From positions 3,410,001 through 3,474,000 of the forward strand of contig NZ_CP071247.1 of assembly GCF_017301335.1 (NCBI RefSeq): a DNA stretch of 64,000 bases, in the 5' to 3' direction. This document shows, in pieces, positions 29,997 to 40,902 of this stretch. Position 1 is the stretch's first letter. The number at the start of each line of letters is the position of its first letter. A program made the position numbers and the translations under genes. The DNA is from Marinobacter salinisoli. GTDB taxonomy: Bacteria > Pseudomonadota > Gammaproteobacteria > Pseudomonadales > Oleiphilaceae. Under the pieces are notes generated by a model. The model did no database searches, was not told where the DNA came from, and saw nothing but the letters and a program-made list of their open reading frames with translations.

Positions 29997-32283
29997 TCTC
30001 CGGCGTCTCCTCTTGCTGGGCCGGTGCCACTGGGGAAATGACATCAATAGCGTCCACCCGCTGAAGCCCTCTCGGCAACTTATGGCCGCGCCGGCCACGC
30101 TCTCCCAGGTAGTGCTCAAGATCGCTGAACTGCAGCCCCATCTTGCGCTTGCCGGCCTGGATTTCCAGTTGATCGTCTTCGGTAAAGACGGTGACGGCCA
30201 CCACGAACTCTTCCCTGCTCTGGACCCGGGCTGACGGAATACTGATGATCTTGTTGCCCTTACCCTTGGCCAGCTCAGGTAGCTCACTGAGCGGGAATAC
30301 CAGCATGCGTCCCTCGTTCGATACGGCGGCGAGGTACAGCGGCTTGTCCGAAGCAGGCACCGCAATCGGAGGCATGATGCTGGCGCCCTTGGGCACCGAC
30401 ACCAGCGCCTTGCCGTTACGGTTCTTGCTGATCATGTCATTGAGCGATGCAACGAAACCATAGCCACCATCGGTGACCAGCAGGGTTTTCTGACTGGCAT
30501 CCCCCATCAACAGGCCGGCGAAACTGGCACCGGACGGCGGATTGATGCGCCCGGTCAGCGGTTCCCCCTGACCCCGCGCCGACGGAAGGCTGTGGGCCAT
30601 CAACGAGTAAGCGCGCCCGGTGGTATCGATAAAGATCGCGGGCTGATTATTCCGGCCACGGGCGGCCAGAGCAAAACGGTCACCGGCCTTGTAGCTCAAA
30701 CCTTCGGGTTCAATGTCGTGGCCCTTGGCCGCGCGCACCCAGCCCTTCTCGGACAGCACCACCGTCACCGGATCGTTGGAGACCAGATCCTCTTCACTGA
30801 ACGCCCGGGCCTCCTCGCGCTCGACCATCGGTGATCGACGGTCGTCGCCATAGGTTTCCGCATCGGCCAGCAACTCCGTCTTCAGCAACTCGCGCAAGCG
30901 ATCCTCGGAACCAAGGATAGACTGCAATTCATCGCGCTCGGCGGACAGTTCATCCTGCTCACCGCGGATCTTCATTTCTTCGAGTTTGGCCAGGTGGCGC
31001 AACTTCAATTCCAGAATGGCTTCGGCCTGTTCGGCCGACAAGCCAAACCGGGACATCAATTCGTCCTTGGGTTTGTCTTCTGTTCGAATGATCTCGATGA
31101 CTTCATCGATATTCAGGTAAGCGATCAACAAACCTTCAAGCAGGTGCAACCGGGACAACACTTTGTCCAGCCGGTACTGGAGTCGCCGTGTCACGGTGGT
31201 TCGCCGGAACGCCAGCCATTCCGTCAGCACCTCTCCCAGGCCCTTGACGCCCGGCCGGCCATCGTTGCCGATAACGTTGATGTTGACGCGATAGGTTTTT
31301 TCCAGATCGGTGGTGGCAAACAGGTGTGCCATCAGCCCTTCCAGGTCCACACGATTGGAGCGTGGCGCAATCACCAGCCGGGTTGGGTTTTCGTGATCCG
31401 ACTCATCTCGGAGGTCACCAACCATCGGCAGTTTCTTGGTCTGCATCTGCTGGGCGATCTGTTCCAGAACCCGGGCGCCGGACACCTGATGCGGGAGATC
31501 GGTAATGATGATCTCGCCGTTCTCCCGGATCCAGCGAGCCCGCATCCGCAGTGAGCCCCGGCCGGTTTCGTACATCTGGCGGATGTCTTTGCGGGGGGTA
31601 ATGATTTCAGCACGGGTTGGAAAATCCGGCCCCTTGATGTGTTCACAAAGATCATCGATGGTTGCGTCTGGCTGGTCGAGCAACCGAATACAGGCCGACG
31701 TCACTTCCCGCACGTTGTGTGGCGGAATATCGGTCGCCATGCCCACGGCAATCCCGGTGGTGCCGTTGAGCAACACATGCGGAAGCCGTGCCGGCAGAAC
31801 CGACGGCTCATCCATCGTGCCATCGAAGTTGGGCACCCAGTCCACGGTACCCTGCCCCAGTTCGCTCAGCAGCACTTCTGCAAACGGCGCCAGCCGGGAC
31901 TCGGTGTAACGCATGGCAGCGAAGGATTTGGGATCATCGGGTGACCCCCAGTTGCCTTGACCATCAACCAGGGGATAGCGGTAGGAAAACGGCTGCGCCA
32001 TCAGCACCATGGCTTCGTAACAAGCGCTGTCGCCGTGCGGGTGGAATTTACCCAGCACGTCGCCCACGGTACGAGCAGACTTCTTGTATTTGGCGGTGGA
32101 TTTCAATCCCAGCTCAGACATGGCGTACACGATACGCCGCTGTACTGGCTTCAGGCCGTCCCCGATGTTGGGCAACGCCCGATCAAGGATGACGTACATG
32201 GAATAATCGAGATAGGCTTTTTCCGTGTAATCCCGAAGTGAAACCCGCTCAAACCCCTCATCCGTAGTCTGAAACTCTGGCAT
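29989..32283 (-). CDS. parC: DNA topoisomerase IV subunit A
   Basis: ParC is the DNA-cleaving subunit of topoisomerase IV, which decatenates daughter chromosomes. The 764 residues carry the catalytic Tyr126 in [14 protein letters not shown]. The quinolone-resistance-determining region reads [13 protein letters not shown] with Ser86 and Glu90, the residues of sensitive E. coli ParC (Ser80/Glu84). The C-terminal beta-pinwheel has about five blades, ending with an acidic tail. It is followed by overlapping serB. Its partner parE is about 6.7 kb away on the same strand. Confidence 0.97.
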   Translation of the reverse strand: MPEFQTTDEGFERVSLRDYTEKAYLDYSMYVILDRALPNIGDGLKPVQRRIVYAMSELGLKSTAKYKKSARTVGDVLGKFHPHGDSACYEAMVLMAQPFSYRYPLVDGQGNWGSPDDPKSFAAMRYTESRLAPFAEVLLSELGQGTVDWVPNFDGTMDEPSVLPARLPHVLLNGTTGIAVGMATDIPPHNVREVTSACIRLLDQPDATIDDLCEHIKGPDFPTRAEIITPRKDIRQMYETGRGSLRMRARWIRENGEIIITDLPHQVSGARVLEQIAQQMQTKKLPMVGDLRDESDHENPTRLVIAPRSNRVDLEGLMAHLFATTDLEKTYRVNINVIGNDGRPGVKGLGEVLTEWLAFRRTTVTRRLQYRLDKVLSRLHLLEGLLIAYLNIDEVIEIIRTEDKPKDELMSRFGLSAEQAEAILELKLRHLAKLEEMKIRGEQDELSAERDELQSILGSEDRLRELLKTELLADAETYGDDRRSPMVEREEARAFSEEDLVSNDPVTVVLSEKGWVRAAKGHDIEPEGLSYKAGDRFALAARGRNNQPAIFIDTTGRAYSLMAHSLPSARGQGEPLTGRINPPSGASFAGLLMGDASQKTLLVTDGGYGFVASLNDMISKNRNGKALVSVPKGASIMPPIAVPASDKPLYLAAVSNEGRMLVFPLSELPELAKGKGNKIISIPSARVQSREEFVVAVTVFTEDDQLEIQAGKRKMGLQFSDLEHYLGERGRRGHKLPRGLQRVDAIDVISPVAPAQQEETPESE

Positions 32284-32509
32284 GGATGCCTCTTTTGCCT
32301 CTTGTACCTGTTATTGATGCTGCCGACGATGCTACCCGTAACCCCGGGAAAATTCACCAGCATCGGGGCGCGCCACATTATATGGACGCCGACTCGGATA
32401 CACCAACTTCCAATAGCGGAAACCCCGAATGGAGGCTGTCCATCCCGCCCCGTATTCTGATTATTGCTCGACAGTAGACGTTTCACTTCTCAAAAGCCAA
32501 CGGAACACT

Positions 32510-32731
32510 ATGAAGCCGAACCTGAAAGCCTGCGGACAGGCCATGATCACTGCGATGGTGAACGCAGTTCTGGCCGTTGCCCTGATGCTCCTGGTGGAGT
32601 TTGCCATCAGTGGCTCGTTTCAGGTGCCCGAACCTTACCTGTGGGCAGGCCTGCTGATCTGGCTGGTGATTTTTGCCGGACAATTCTGGCGTCAACGTCA
32701 TCTGTGCAGATCCCTTCAGTCCCACAAATAA
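32510..32731 (+). CDS. Small two-helix membrane protein, hypothetical
   Basis: A 73-residue protein starting MKPNLKACGQAM. Two hydrophobic stretches (about residues 12-35, MVNAVLAVALMLLVEFAI, and about 46-62, LWAGLLIWLVIFAGQF) are followed by a basic tail, suggesting a helical hairpin with both ends in the cytoplasm. The frame is open to 32429, but that extension has no family-like features. I do not recognise it. It diverges from parC with 226 bp between the starts. Confidence 0.6.
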   Translation: MKPNLKACGQAMITAMVNAVLAVALMLLVEFAISGSFQVPEPYLWAGLLIWLVIFAGQFWRQRHLCRSLQSHK

Positions 32732-33066
32732 CTCTCGCGCACCCTGGCCCCGGGCGTGCGTGCCCCCGTAACAACTCAACTCGCATGATTCCGACCCTCC
32801 CTGACAGTCAGGGCAGACCCGCAGCGGACGTCTATACTTGACTCCAAGGTGCGAGCGAGTCCGCACCACCGTCACTGCATCCGACCCAGGTGCGGACAAG
32901 GAATCGCGCGGCATTCCCCGGGTCATCAGGTAGCTACAACCAGCACGGCTTTACCCTGTTCCCGTGCCCATCGCAGGATCACACGCCTGGCATTCAGTGA
33001 ACAATCAAAACCGTCGGTTTCGGGCCACGGCTCCAAACCTTTGCAGACACACCGGGGGGCATGGCT
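32732..33066. other. Intergenic stretch with overlapping inverted repeats
   Basis: No convincing gene is seen here. The stretch holds a 15-bp palindrome (CCCTGACAGTCAGGG, 32799-32813). It also holds two overlapping stem candidates: GGTGCG/CGCACC at 32848-32867, and GTCCGCACC/GGTGCGGAC at 32859-32897. The two stems share the CGCACC segment and could not form together. They lie about 170-220 bases before the metallopeptidase start and could belong to its leader. A 36-codon minus-strand TTG frame (stop near 32926) is open but not supported further. Confidence 0.4.
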
Positions 33067-33975
33067 ATGCGCTGGAGAGATGGCAGGCGAAGTGACAACG
33101 TGGAAGACCGGCGTGGACAAACCTCTCGATATGCCGCCGCCGGTGCAGGCAGCGCCGTACTGCTTCGATTTCTGCCCATGCTCTTTCGCAGCAAAATGGG
33201 CCGGACAATACTCATCGTTGGCGTCATTCTGATCTTCGGCGGGAAAATGCTGGGCATCGATATCCTGCCCTTCCTGCTGGGGGGAGGCAGCCCCACCACC
33301 GTAGAAAGCCAGCGGGAATTCACTGAGGCCGAGCAGGAGCTCGCCGACTTCACCTCGGTGGTGCTTGCCGACACCGAGGATACCTGGAAAGCCATATTTG
33401 CAGAACGCGGTGCGGACTATCGTGAACCCACCCTCGTGCTGTTCACTGGCCAGGTGCAATCAGCCTGCGGCTTCGCCAGCGCCGCCGTCGGGCCGTTTTA
33501 CTGCCCCGGGGACGAAAAGGTGTACATTGATCTGACCTTCTTCGACGATCTGGCCCGCCGTTTCGGAGCACCCGGCGATTTCGCCCAGGCCTATGTCCTC
33601 GCCCACGAGGTCGGACACCATGTGCAAACGGTCCTGGGCATCAGCCAGGAAGTCCGGCGGCTGGGACAGGGACGCAGCAAGCAAGAAGTGAATGCGCTGT
33701 CGGTCAGACAAGAATTGCAGGCCGACTGCTTTGCCGGCGTCTGGGGGCATATTGCGCACCGGGAGCGCCAGATCCTGGAGCCTGGCGATCTCGACGAAGC
33801 CCTGCAGGCCGCAACAGCCATTGGCGATGATCGTCTGCAACGCCAGGCGGGCGGGCAAGTGGTGCCGGACAGTTTCACCCATGGCACCTCGGAACAGCGC
33901 GCCCGCTGGTTCCGGCGCGGCTTTGAGACCGGCAACATAGATAACTGCAACACCTTTGAGGCCAGGCAGCTCTGA
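33067..33975 (+). CDS. ypfJ: Neutral zinc metallopeptidase, YpfJ/KPN_02809 family
   Basis: A predicted membrane-anchored zinc metallopeptidase of unknown substrate. The start MRWRDGRRSDNVEDRRG is the family signature and fixes ATG 33067 rather than 33061. One transmembrane helix lies at about residues 45-70 (ILIVGVILIFGGKMLGIDILPFLLGG, shown in part). The zinc motif HEVGHH is at about residue 180, with the third ligand probably in ELQADCFAGVWGH. Conserved cysteines in SACGFASAAVGPFYCP and the C-terminal C are typical. Length is 302 residues (E. coli YpfJ 287). The catalytic region should face the periplasm. Confidence 0.92.
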   Translation: MRWRDGRRSDNVEDRRGQTSRYAAAGAGSAVLLRFLPMLFRSKMGRTILIVGVILIFGGKMLGIDILPFLLGGGSPTTVESQREFTEAEQELADFTSVVLADTEDTWKAIFAERGADYREPTLVLFTGQVQSACGFASAAVGPFYCPGDEKVYIDLTFFDDLARRFGAPGDFAQAYVLAHEVGHHVQTVLGISQEVRRLGQGRSKQEVNALSVRQELQADCFAGVWGHIAHRERQILEPGDLDEALQAATAIGDDRLQRQAGGQVVPDSFTHGTSEQRARWFRRGFETGNIDNCNTFEARQL

Positions 33976-33980
33976 GCGCA

Positions 33981-34021
33981 AAAAGCCCCGGGGCCGCGCC
34001 TTTGACGCAACCCCGGGGCCC
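33981..34021 (-). terminator. Rho-independent terminator of yceI
   Basis: A 9-bp GC-only stem (GCCCCGGGG at 33985-33993 with CCCCGGGGC at 34011-34019) is followed on the minus strand by TTTTT. It lies between the convergent ypfJ and yceI genes and best serves yceI, since no T tract follows on the plus strand. Confidence 0.85.
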
Positions 34022-34045
34022 GATCGTAACGGTTATGCCGCGATG

Positions 34046-34627
34046 TTACTGGCGGATGCCTTCCACGGAGATAATGATCTCGACCGTTTCAGAGGCCTCC
34101 CCCAGATCCTTGGGCACACCGAAATCCTTCAGGGTCAGTTCGGTCTGGGCTTCAAACCCCATGCGATAGCCGCCCCAGGGATCTTCTCCGTGACCGACCA
34201 TTTTGGCGTCCAGCGTCACTTCTTTGGTGACACCACGGAGGGTCAGATCACCGACAATATCGGCCTCGCCATCGGCTCCCATCTCAATCCGGGTGCTTTG
34301 AAAGCTGGCCTCGGGAAAATCATCCACATACAGGAAATCTTCGCTGCGCAGGTGCTTATCGCGCTCGGCATGATTGGAGTCGACACTGGCCGTGTCGATG
34401 GTCACCGATACAGAGCTGTTCTCCGGATTGCCCTCGTCATAAACGAACTCGCCATCGAAATCGTTGAAGCGCCCGTACAGCCAGCTGTAACCGAGGTGGG
34501 AAATCTTGAAGGTAATAAACTGGTGGGCACCCTCGTCGTCAAACGCGTAGGTGCCACCATGGCCGTCAGCCTGGGCACTGCCGATCAGCGTCATGGATAC
34601 GGCAGAAGCAAGCAGCAATTTCTTCAT
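34046..34627 (-). CDS. yceI: YceI family periplasmic lipid-binding-like protein
   Basis: YceI proteins have a lipocalin-like barrel that binds isoprenoid chains; the cellular role is unsettled. The 193 residues begin with a signal peptide (KKLLLASAVSMTLIGSAQA, about residues 2-20) and show HQFITFKISHLGYSWLYGRF, FPEASFQSTRI, GDLTLRGVTKEVTLD and GFEAQTEL, the standard YceI blocks. It follows the cytochrome b561 gene by 54 bp on the same strand. This pairing is common and suggests a shared periplasmic redox or quinone-related role. Confidence 0.94.
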   Translation of the reverse strand: MKKLLLASAVSMTLIGSAQADGHGGTYAFDDEGAHQFITFKISHLGYSWLYGRFNDFDGEFVYDEGNPENSSVSVTIDTASVDSNHAERDKHLRSEDFLYVDDFPEASFQSTRIEMGADGEADIVGDLTLRGVTKEVTLDAKMVGHGEDPWGGYRMGFEAQTELTLKDFGVPKDLGEASETVEIIISVEGIRQ

Positions 34628-34681
34628 GGCAATCTCCTTTTCTGGCTCAAGTGTTTCGATGCAAACAATCTGTTGGACCGC

Positions 34682-35233
34682 CTAATTCTGACGGCCAAGC
34701 ATACGACGCAGCGTCGCGTCACGATCAATAAAGTGGTGCTTGAGGGCGGCGCCGGCGTGCAAACCGGCCAGAACCACGATGGCCCAGGTCGTCCAGTAGT
34801 GGACATCTCCGGCAATGTCCTCCAGTCCTTTCACCTGCCCGGTCACCGAGGGCACGTGAAACCAGTCGAACACGTGGATCGACGATCCGTCCGCAGTGGA
34901 AATCAGATAACCACTGACGGTGGCAGTAAAAAGCAACAGGTAAAGTACCACGTGCACTCCGTGGGCCGCGGCTACTTCCCACCGGGTGTGATTCGTAAGC
35001 GGTGCAGGTCTTTTGTTGGCGCCGCGCCAAACGGTCCGGAAAACCATCAGGCCAAACAGGATGATCCCCACGCTTCGGTGAATGTCCGGACCGGTCTTGT
35101 ACCAACTGTCGTAGTAGTCAAGATCGACCATCCACCAGCCGAGCGCGAACAGGCCCAGCACCAGAACAGCCACCAGCCAGTGGAGTGCTACGGAGACCAG
35201 CCCATAGCCTGTCGGCGAATTCGTAATCTGCAT
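34682..35233 (-). CDS. Cytochrome b561 (CybB family)
   Basis: A four-helix integral membrane di-haem b-type cytochrome. The 183 residues contain the haem-ligand histidines in VALHWLVAVLVLGLF, DIHRSVGIILFG, AAHGVHVVLYLLL and VHYWTTWAIVVLAGLHAGAALKHH (split here for length). The length and the RDATLRRML C-terminus fit CybB-type proteins, which oxidize quinol and may reduce superoxide or other acceptors. It is the first gene of the cybB-yceI pair. The upstream 0.5-kb intergenic stretch should hold its promoter. Confidence 0.92.
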   Translation of the reverse strand: MQITNSPTGYGLVSVALHWLVAVLVLGLFALGWWMVDLDYYDSWYKTGPDIHRSVGIILFGLMVFRTVWRGANKRPAPLTNHTRWEVAAAHGVHVVLYLLLFTATVSGYLISTADGSSIHVFDWFHVPSVTGQVKGLEDIAGDVHYWTTWAIVVLAGLHAGAALKHHFIDRDATLRRMLGRQN

Positions 35234-35415
35234 GGCGAACGCTAATCCCTCTGCGTGGTTTCGGTTGTTCTCGTCGTTTTGCTGATCAAAGACGATAGCT
35301 TAACTAGCTGTTCCTGCTGATGAAATCGAAATGTTCTGCTGACCAACATCAAAATATTTGAGCATCTCCGAAGGCAAACCTCGCCACGCCTTTAGTCGCA
35401 TACGGCTTTTACGGA

Positions 35416-35443
35416 TTGTTCAAATTTAGAGCAATCATAAACT
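35416..35443 (+). promoter_or_regulatory. Candidate promoter for the mini-ORF transcript
   Basis: TTGTTC (35416-35421) and TAAACT (35438-35443) have a 16-base spacer in an AT-rich context. A transcript starting near 35450 would give a leader of about 50 bases before the 15-codon ORF. Confidence 0.3.
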
Positions 35444-35498
35444 TAAGGCATCGATTGGAGGCCCGCTGCCTGGGCGTAAACACCGAGAGGTAGTCACG

Positions 35499-35546
35499 AT
35501 GGAACTGGAATTTGACGAAGACGTTGTTGTTCCGAGCAACAACTGA
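35499..35546 (+). CDS. Possible 15-residue peptide MELEFDEDVVVPSNN
   Basis: ATG 35499 has a good Shine-Dalgarno (GAGAGG, nine bases upstream) and runs 15 codons to TGA. The peptide is strongly acidic in its first half (E2, E4, D6, E7, D8), then VVVPSNN. It does not resemble PqqA or any leader peptide I know (no runs of a single amino acid). A 7-bp hairpin starts seven bases after the stop. It may be a short structural peptide gene, a leader peptide, or chance. Expression is not shown by sequence alone. Confidence 0.35.
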   Translation: MELEFDEDVVVPSNN

Positions 35547-35552
35547 CGACAA

Positions 35553-35580
35553 GGCGACCCATAGGTCGCCCGAGTCTTCT
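35553..35580 (+). terminator. Terminator-like hairpin after the mini-ORF
   Basis: GGCGACC (35553-35559), loop CATA, GGTCGCC (35564-35570), then CGAGTCTTCTTCC. The stem is perfect but the tail has only short T clusters, so it may be a weak terminator, an mRNA 3' end protector or an attenuator. Confidence 0.5.
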
Positions 35581-35761
35581 TCCGCTAACCCCTTGGATAC
35601 ATACAGTTTCCTGATACAACATTAAGTTGTGGCAACCACATATTTAGTCTGGCAGTCTGCATTTTAGTGTAGTCAGCCTGTCAACTTGCGGGTTATGCTC
35701 ACGACCTTCGTTAAACAAGGCGCTCGGGCGCCTGACGTCGTTGTACAGTGATCCTAAACCT

Positions 35762-37013
35762 ATGTCGCGCAGCCTTACTGAAAAGCTGACAGCTCCCGAA
35801 TTGGACCTGCTGTCCCCCATGTTGAATCAGGACGGCTCTGCAACCCATTTACAGCATCTCGCACAAGCGCACGGTCGGTTACGAAGCCCTGATCCGGGCA
35901 TTCGATAACGACAACGCTGCGGTACTGCCCCTCCATCTGTTCCAGCTGCCCAGCTCACCTGCAGAGAACCTCCTGCTGGACCGACTCTGTCGCTACCTTC
36001 ACATCCGTAACTACAGCACCTTCGAGGATGAACTGAACTGGCTGTTTCTGAACGTCTCCCCGCAGGCGGTCACCAGCGGGAGCCAGTCTGATTCCTTTTT
36101 CGGGCAACTACTGAAGAAAACCGGACTACCGTCACACCGCATTGTGATGGAGATTGTCGAGCAGCCGACGGATGATGCAGAGAAACTGAGAGAAACCGTT
36201 GCCTACTACAAACAGCTCGGTTGCCTGACAGCCATTGACGACTTCGGCGCAGGCCACTCGAACTTCGAACGCATCTGGAACCTGTCCCCGGACATCGTCA
36301 AACTTGACCGCACCCTACTGACCCGGGCGACCGAGGACCACAAGGCACGGCAGATCCTGAACGGCATTGTGTCACTGCTGCACCAATCCGGTTGCCTGGT
36401 GCTCCTGGAAGGTGTGGAAACCAGGGATCAGGCCCTGATTGCCATCGATGCCGGTGTTGACTTCGTGCAAGGGTTTTTCTTCCGAAAGCCCAGCACCGAT
36501 CTGGAAGCGCTGTCCCGCTCCCAAGCCGGCTTTGACGAGTTGCTGGACGAGTACAAGAGCCGCAACCGGCAGACCCTGGACCCGACCCTCCAACTGGTGA
36601 CGTTCTTCCGCGAGCACTTCCGTACCGCCGCCGACAAGCTCAGCTCCGGCCAGAGCGTGAAAGAGGCATGCCGGGCGCTGCTTGGCCATCCGGCGGTGTC
36701 TCGATGCTATCTGGTGAACGATCAGGGTATTCAGATCGATGACACGGCACTGTCAGACTGGGGCAATCGACATGCTGACCCGCGTTTCCGCCCTCTGGAG
36801 AGCACCAGCAGTGCCGACTGGTTCCGCCAGCAATACCTGCGCAAGGCGTTGAATGAGCCAGAGACCCTGCATGTAACAGAACCCTACCTCTGCGTCACCG
36901 GTGCCTACATGTGCGTCACTCTGTCACTGGGTTTCCATCACAACGGCTCGCTTCAAGTGCTTTGCTGTGACATCCTGGCAAATCCGACACCGGCTCAACT
37001 CAACCGAAGGTAA
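35762..37013 (+). pseudogene. EAL-domain c-di-GMP phosphodiesterase, reading frame broken near the start
   Basis: Frame 2 starts at ATG 35762 (MSRSLTEKLTAPELDLLSPM) and stops at 35906-35908. The EAL domain itself is in frame 0, recognisable from about 35841 (QPIYSISHKRTVGYEALIRA) and open to 37013 without an ATG until 36147. A single extra base around 35838 would explain both. All catalytic motifs are intact: YEAL, LNVSPQ, MEIVEQ, IDDFGAGHSNF, VKLDR, EGVETRDQ and VQGFFF. Residues after the EAL domain (about 160) form a sensor-like C-terminal domain with RCYLVNDQGIQID. It could be a true pseudogene, a recoded gene or an assembly error. The 3' end overlaps the SLC13 gene by 14 bases. Confidence 0.8.
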
Positions 37014-38775
37014 GCCCGTAAACCTGCGCAATAACCGCAACCGTCACCCCGCCGATGAACAGATTCATCGGCAACCCTACGCGCACAAAATCCAGAAAAC
37101 GATATCCGCCCGGGCCGAACACCATCATGTTGGTCTGATAACCCAGGGGAGTCGCGAAACTCGCCGATGCCGCCATCATCACCGCGATCACAAACGGCTC
37201 GGCGCCAATACCCATGGTGGTTGTCATCGAGAGCACGATGGGAATGATCAGCACCGCCGCTGCGTTGTTGGTGATGATTTCCGTCAGCACCGATACCGCC
37301 ACATAGACCAGTAGAATTGCCAGCAACACCTCACCCTGACTGAATTCCAGGATGGTGGTCGCCAGCAAGGCGGCCGCTCCGGTCTGCTGGAGCGCGGCGC
37401 CCAAGGCGAACGACGCCCCGATGGTCAAGATCACCGGCACATCAACGGATTTCTGGGCCTGCTCAACGGAGCAGCAGCCGGTGAGAATCATCAGTGCCGC
37501 GCCCAGCAGCGCAGCGTTCAGCATGCTGACAACGCCGCAGGCAGCCAGCCCTACCAGCACCAGAAGAATCGCCCACGACAACCACGCCCGATCATGGCGA
37601 GGGCGTTCGGTATCCAGGTCGTTGATCAGCAAAAAGTCCTTGTTGTAGTGCTGCCGGCTGACAAACGCCGGACGCGCCTCCAGGAGCAGTACATCGCCCG
37701 GTTTCAGGCGAATATTGCCCAGGTTACCGGAGACCCGTCTGCCGCCGCGGGCAACGGCCAGCACCACGGCACCGTAGCGGTCGCGGAAGCGGGCATCCCG
37801 GATGGTCATTCCCACGACATCGGATTGTGGCGAGAGAACGGCTTCCACCAGCCGCCTCTCGGCCCGATCCTGGCTCAGGCTGGGCTCATCCTCGTGGACC
37901 GAAGGCACAATGCCGTTGATCCGCATCAGGTCCGAGATCGCCTGCGTGTTGCCTGCGAAGACCAGCCGATCCCCTCCCCTCAGGCGCTCCTCAGAGGGCA
38001 CAGCCGTGACCACGTTGCCATCCCGTTCAATCTCCACCAGATACAACTGCTCAAGCTCCCGCAGCCCCGCCTGGCCTACGGTCTGGCCTACCAACGGGCC
38101 GTCAAAGGAAACGGCGACTTCAAGGGTGAACTCGCGCATGGAGCCGAACTTCTGCTGATCCTGGCGATCCGGCAGGAAACGCGGCATCACCAGTAGCAGA
38201 ACCGCGACACCGATCACCGCAACCGGCAACCCGACAGCGGTGATAGAAAAAATCGAAAAGCCCGGGTCTCCGGTCAACTCCTGATACTGCCCGTTCACCA
38301 CCAGGTTGGTGCTGGTGCCGATCAGCGTCAGCGTGCCACCGAGAATGGCCGAATAACTCAGCGGGATCATCAACTTGGAGGGGGAAATACCAATCTTACG
38401 GGACCAGGCATGAACCGCCGGAATCATGGTGGCAACAACCGGAGTGTTGTTCATGAAGCCACTCAGCAAGGTGACAGGCAGGGCAATCCGGGCCTGGGCG
38501 CTGCGCACGGAACGCGGATGGCGCAACAGCTTGTTCACCAGCAAATCGACACCACCGGAGTGATGGATGCCGGCAGCCACCACGAACATCGCAACCACCG
38601 TGATCAGGCCGCTGTTGCTGAACCCGCTCAGAGCCTGCTCGGCAGAAATGATGCCCGAGGCACTCAGGATAACGAGAATGCCCATCATCACAATGTGCGG
38701 CGCCACTCGCCCGAGGCTCATAAAAATCAGAGCGGCGCCTGCTAAAGAGAGCGCAAACCAGCCTTGCCAGTCCAT
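37000..38775 (-). CDS. SLC13-family permease with two central RCK_C domains
   Basis: A 591-residue inner-membrane transporter of the divalent anion:sodium symporter type. Two blocks of membrane helices flank a cytoplasmic region (about residues 205-390) containing two TrkA_C/RCK_C-like domains, seen as GQAGLRELEQLYLVEIERDG and RDRYGAVVLAVARGGRR. Family motifs include NNTPVVATMIP, LIGTSTNLVVNG and, in the second half, TEIITNNAAAVLIIPI and ATPLGYQTNMMVFGPGGY. The substrate (dicarboxylate, sulfate or other) cannot be read from the sequence. The gene stands alone between the EAL gene and parE, with an AT-rich upstream region (38776-38890) for its promoter. Confidence 0.9.
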   Translation of the reverse strand: MDWQGWFALSLAGAALIFMSLGRVAPHIVMMGILVILSASGIISAEQALSGFSNSGLITVVAMFVVAAGIHHSGGVDLLVNKLLRHPRSVRSAQARIALPVTLLSGFMNNTPVVATMIPAVHAWSRKIGISPSKLMIPLSYSAILGGTLTLIGTSTNLVVNGQYQELTGDPGFSIFSITAVGLPVAVIGVAVLLLVMPRFLPDRQDQQKFGSMREFTLEVAVSFDGPLVGQTVGQAGLRELEQLYLVEIERDGNVVTAVPSEERLRGGDRLVFAGNTQAISDLMRINGIVPSVHEDEPSLSQDRAERRLVEAVLSPQSDVVGMTIRDARFRDRYGAVVLAVARGGRRVSGNLGNIRLKPGDVLLLEARPAFVSRQHYNKDFLLINDLDTERPRHDRAWLSWAILLVLVGLAACGVVSMLNAALLGAALMILTGCCSVEQAQKSVDVPVILTIGASFALGAALQQTGAAALLATTILEFSQGEVLLAILLVYVAVSVLTEIITNNAAAVLIIPIVLSMTTTMGIGAEPFVIAVMMAASASFATPLGYQTNMMVFGPGGYRFLDFVRVGLPMNLFIGGVTVAVIAQVYGLTFG

Positions 38776-38906
38776 GTCGAGTTCATCCCAGACTCAAAAC
38801 CGGCAGGATAGCGGCAAAGGAAAAGACTTAAAAAGAATAAATTGAAATCTTTATATTCTTTATATGCATATCAAATAAGAATGGGGCCAGCGGCCTGAGA
38901 AACACG

Positions 38907-38931
38907 TAAGGGCCCGTTAAACGGGCCCTTA
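38907..38931 (-). terminator. Hairpin after parE
   Basis: An 11-bp perfect stem (TAAGGGCCCGT / ACGGGCCCTTA) with a three-base loop lies nine bases after the parE stop. No long T run follows on either strand, so efficient intrinsic termination is less sure than for the other hairpins. Confidence 0.65.
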
Positions 38932-38939
38932 GTTGCGCA

Positions 38940-40874
<1,935 letters not shown>

Positions 40875-40902
40875 TCATAGCTTAGGGATTCGACGGGAAA
40901 GA

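Larger units (their letters stand above)
35234..35761. other. Long AT-richer intergenic stretch with a mini-ORF and hairpins
   Basis: This 528-bp stretch between cytochrome b561 and the EAL gene has no full-size gene. It contains a possible promoter (35416-35443), a 15-codon ORF with a Shine-Dalgarno (35499-35546), a terminator-like hairpin (35553-35570), a TGTGG-CAA-CCACA inverted repeat near 35630, and an AGGCGC/GCGCCT stem near 35720. The base composition is visibly more AT-rich than in the neighbouring genes up to about 35700. Confidence 0.6.

Noticed and set aside
32926..33040. Minus-strand 36-codon frame with a TTG start ending in QGKAVLVVAT
   Set aside because: The codon pattern is plausible, but there is no strong start and no family resemblance; kept only as a note.
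35373..35380. GGCAAACC in the leader upstream of the EAL gene, suggesting a c-di-GMP-I riboswitch
   Set aside because: The other conserved parts of that riboswitch (the GACGCAAAGCC-like segment and tetraloop-receptor) are not found at the expected spacing.
35499..35546. Identity of the 15-residue peptide as PqqA
   Set aside because: It is too short and lacks the Glu-x3-Tyr pattern needed for PQQ synthesis, and no pqq genes are near.
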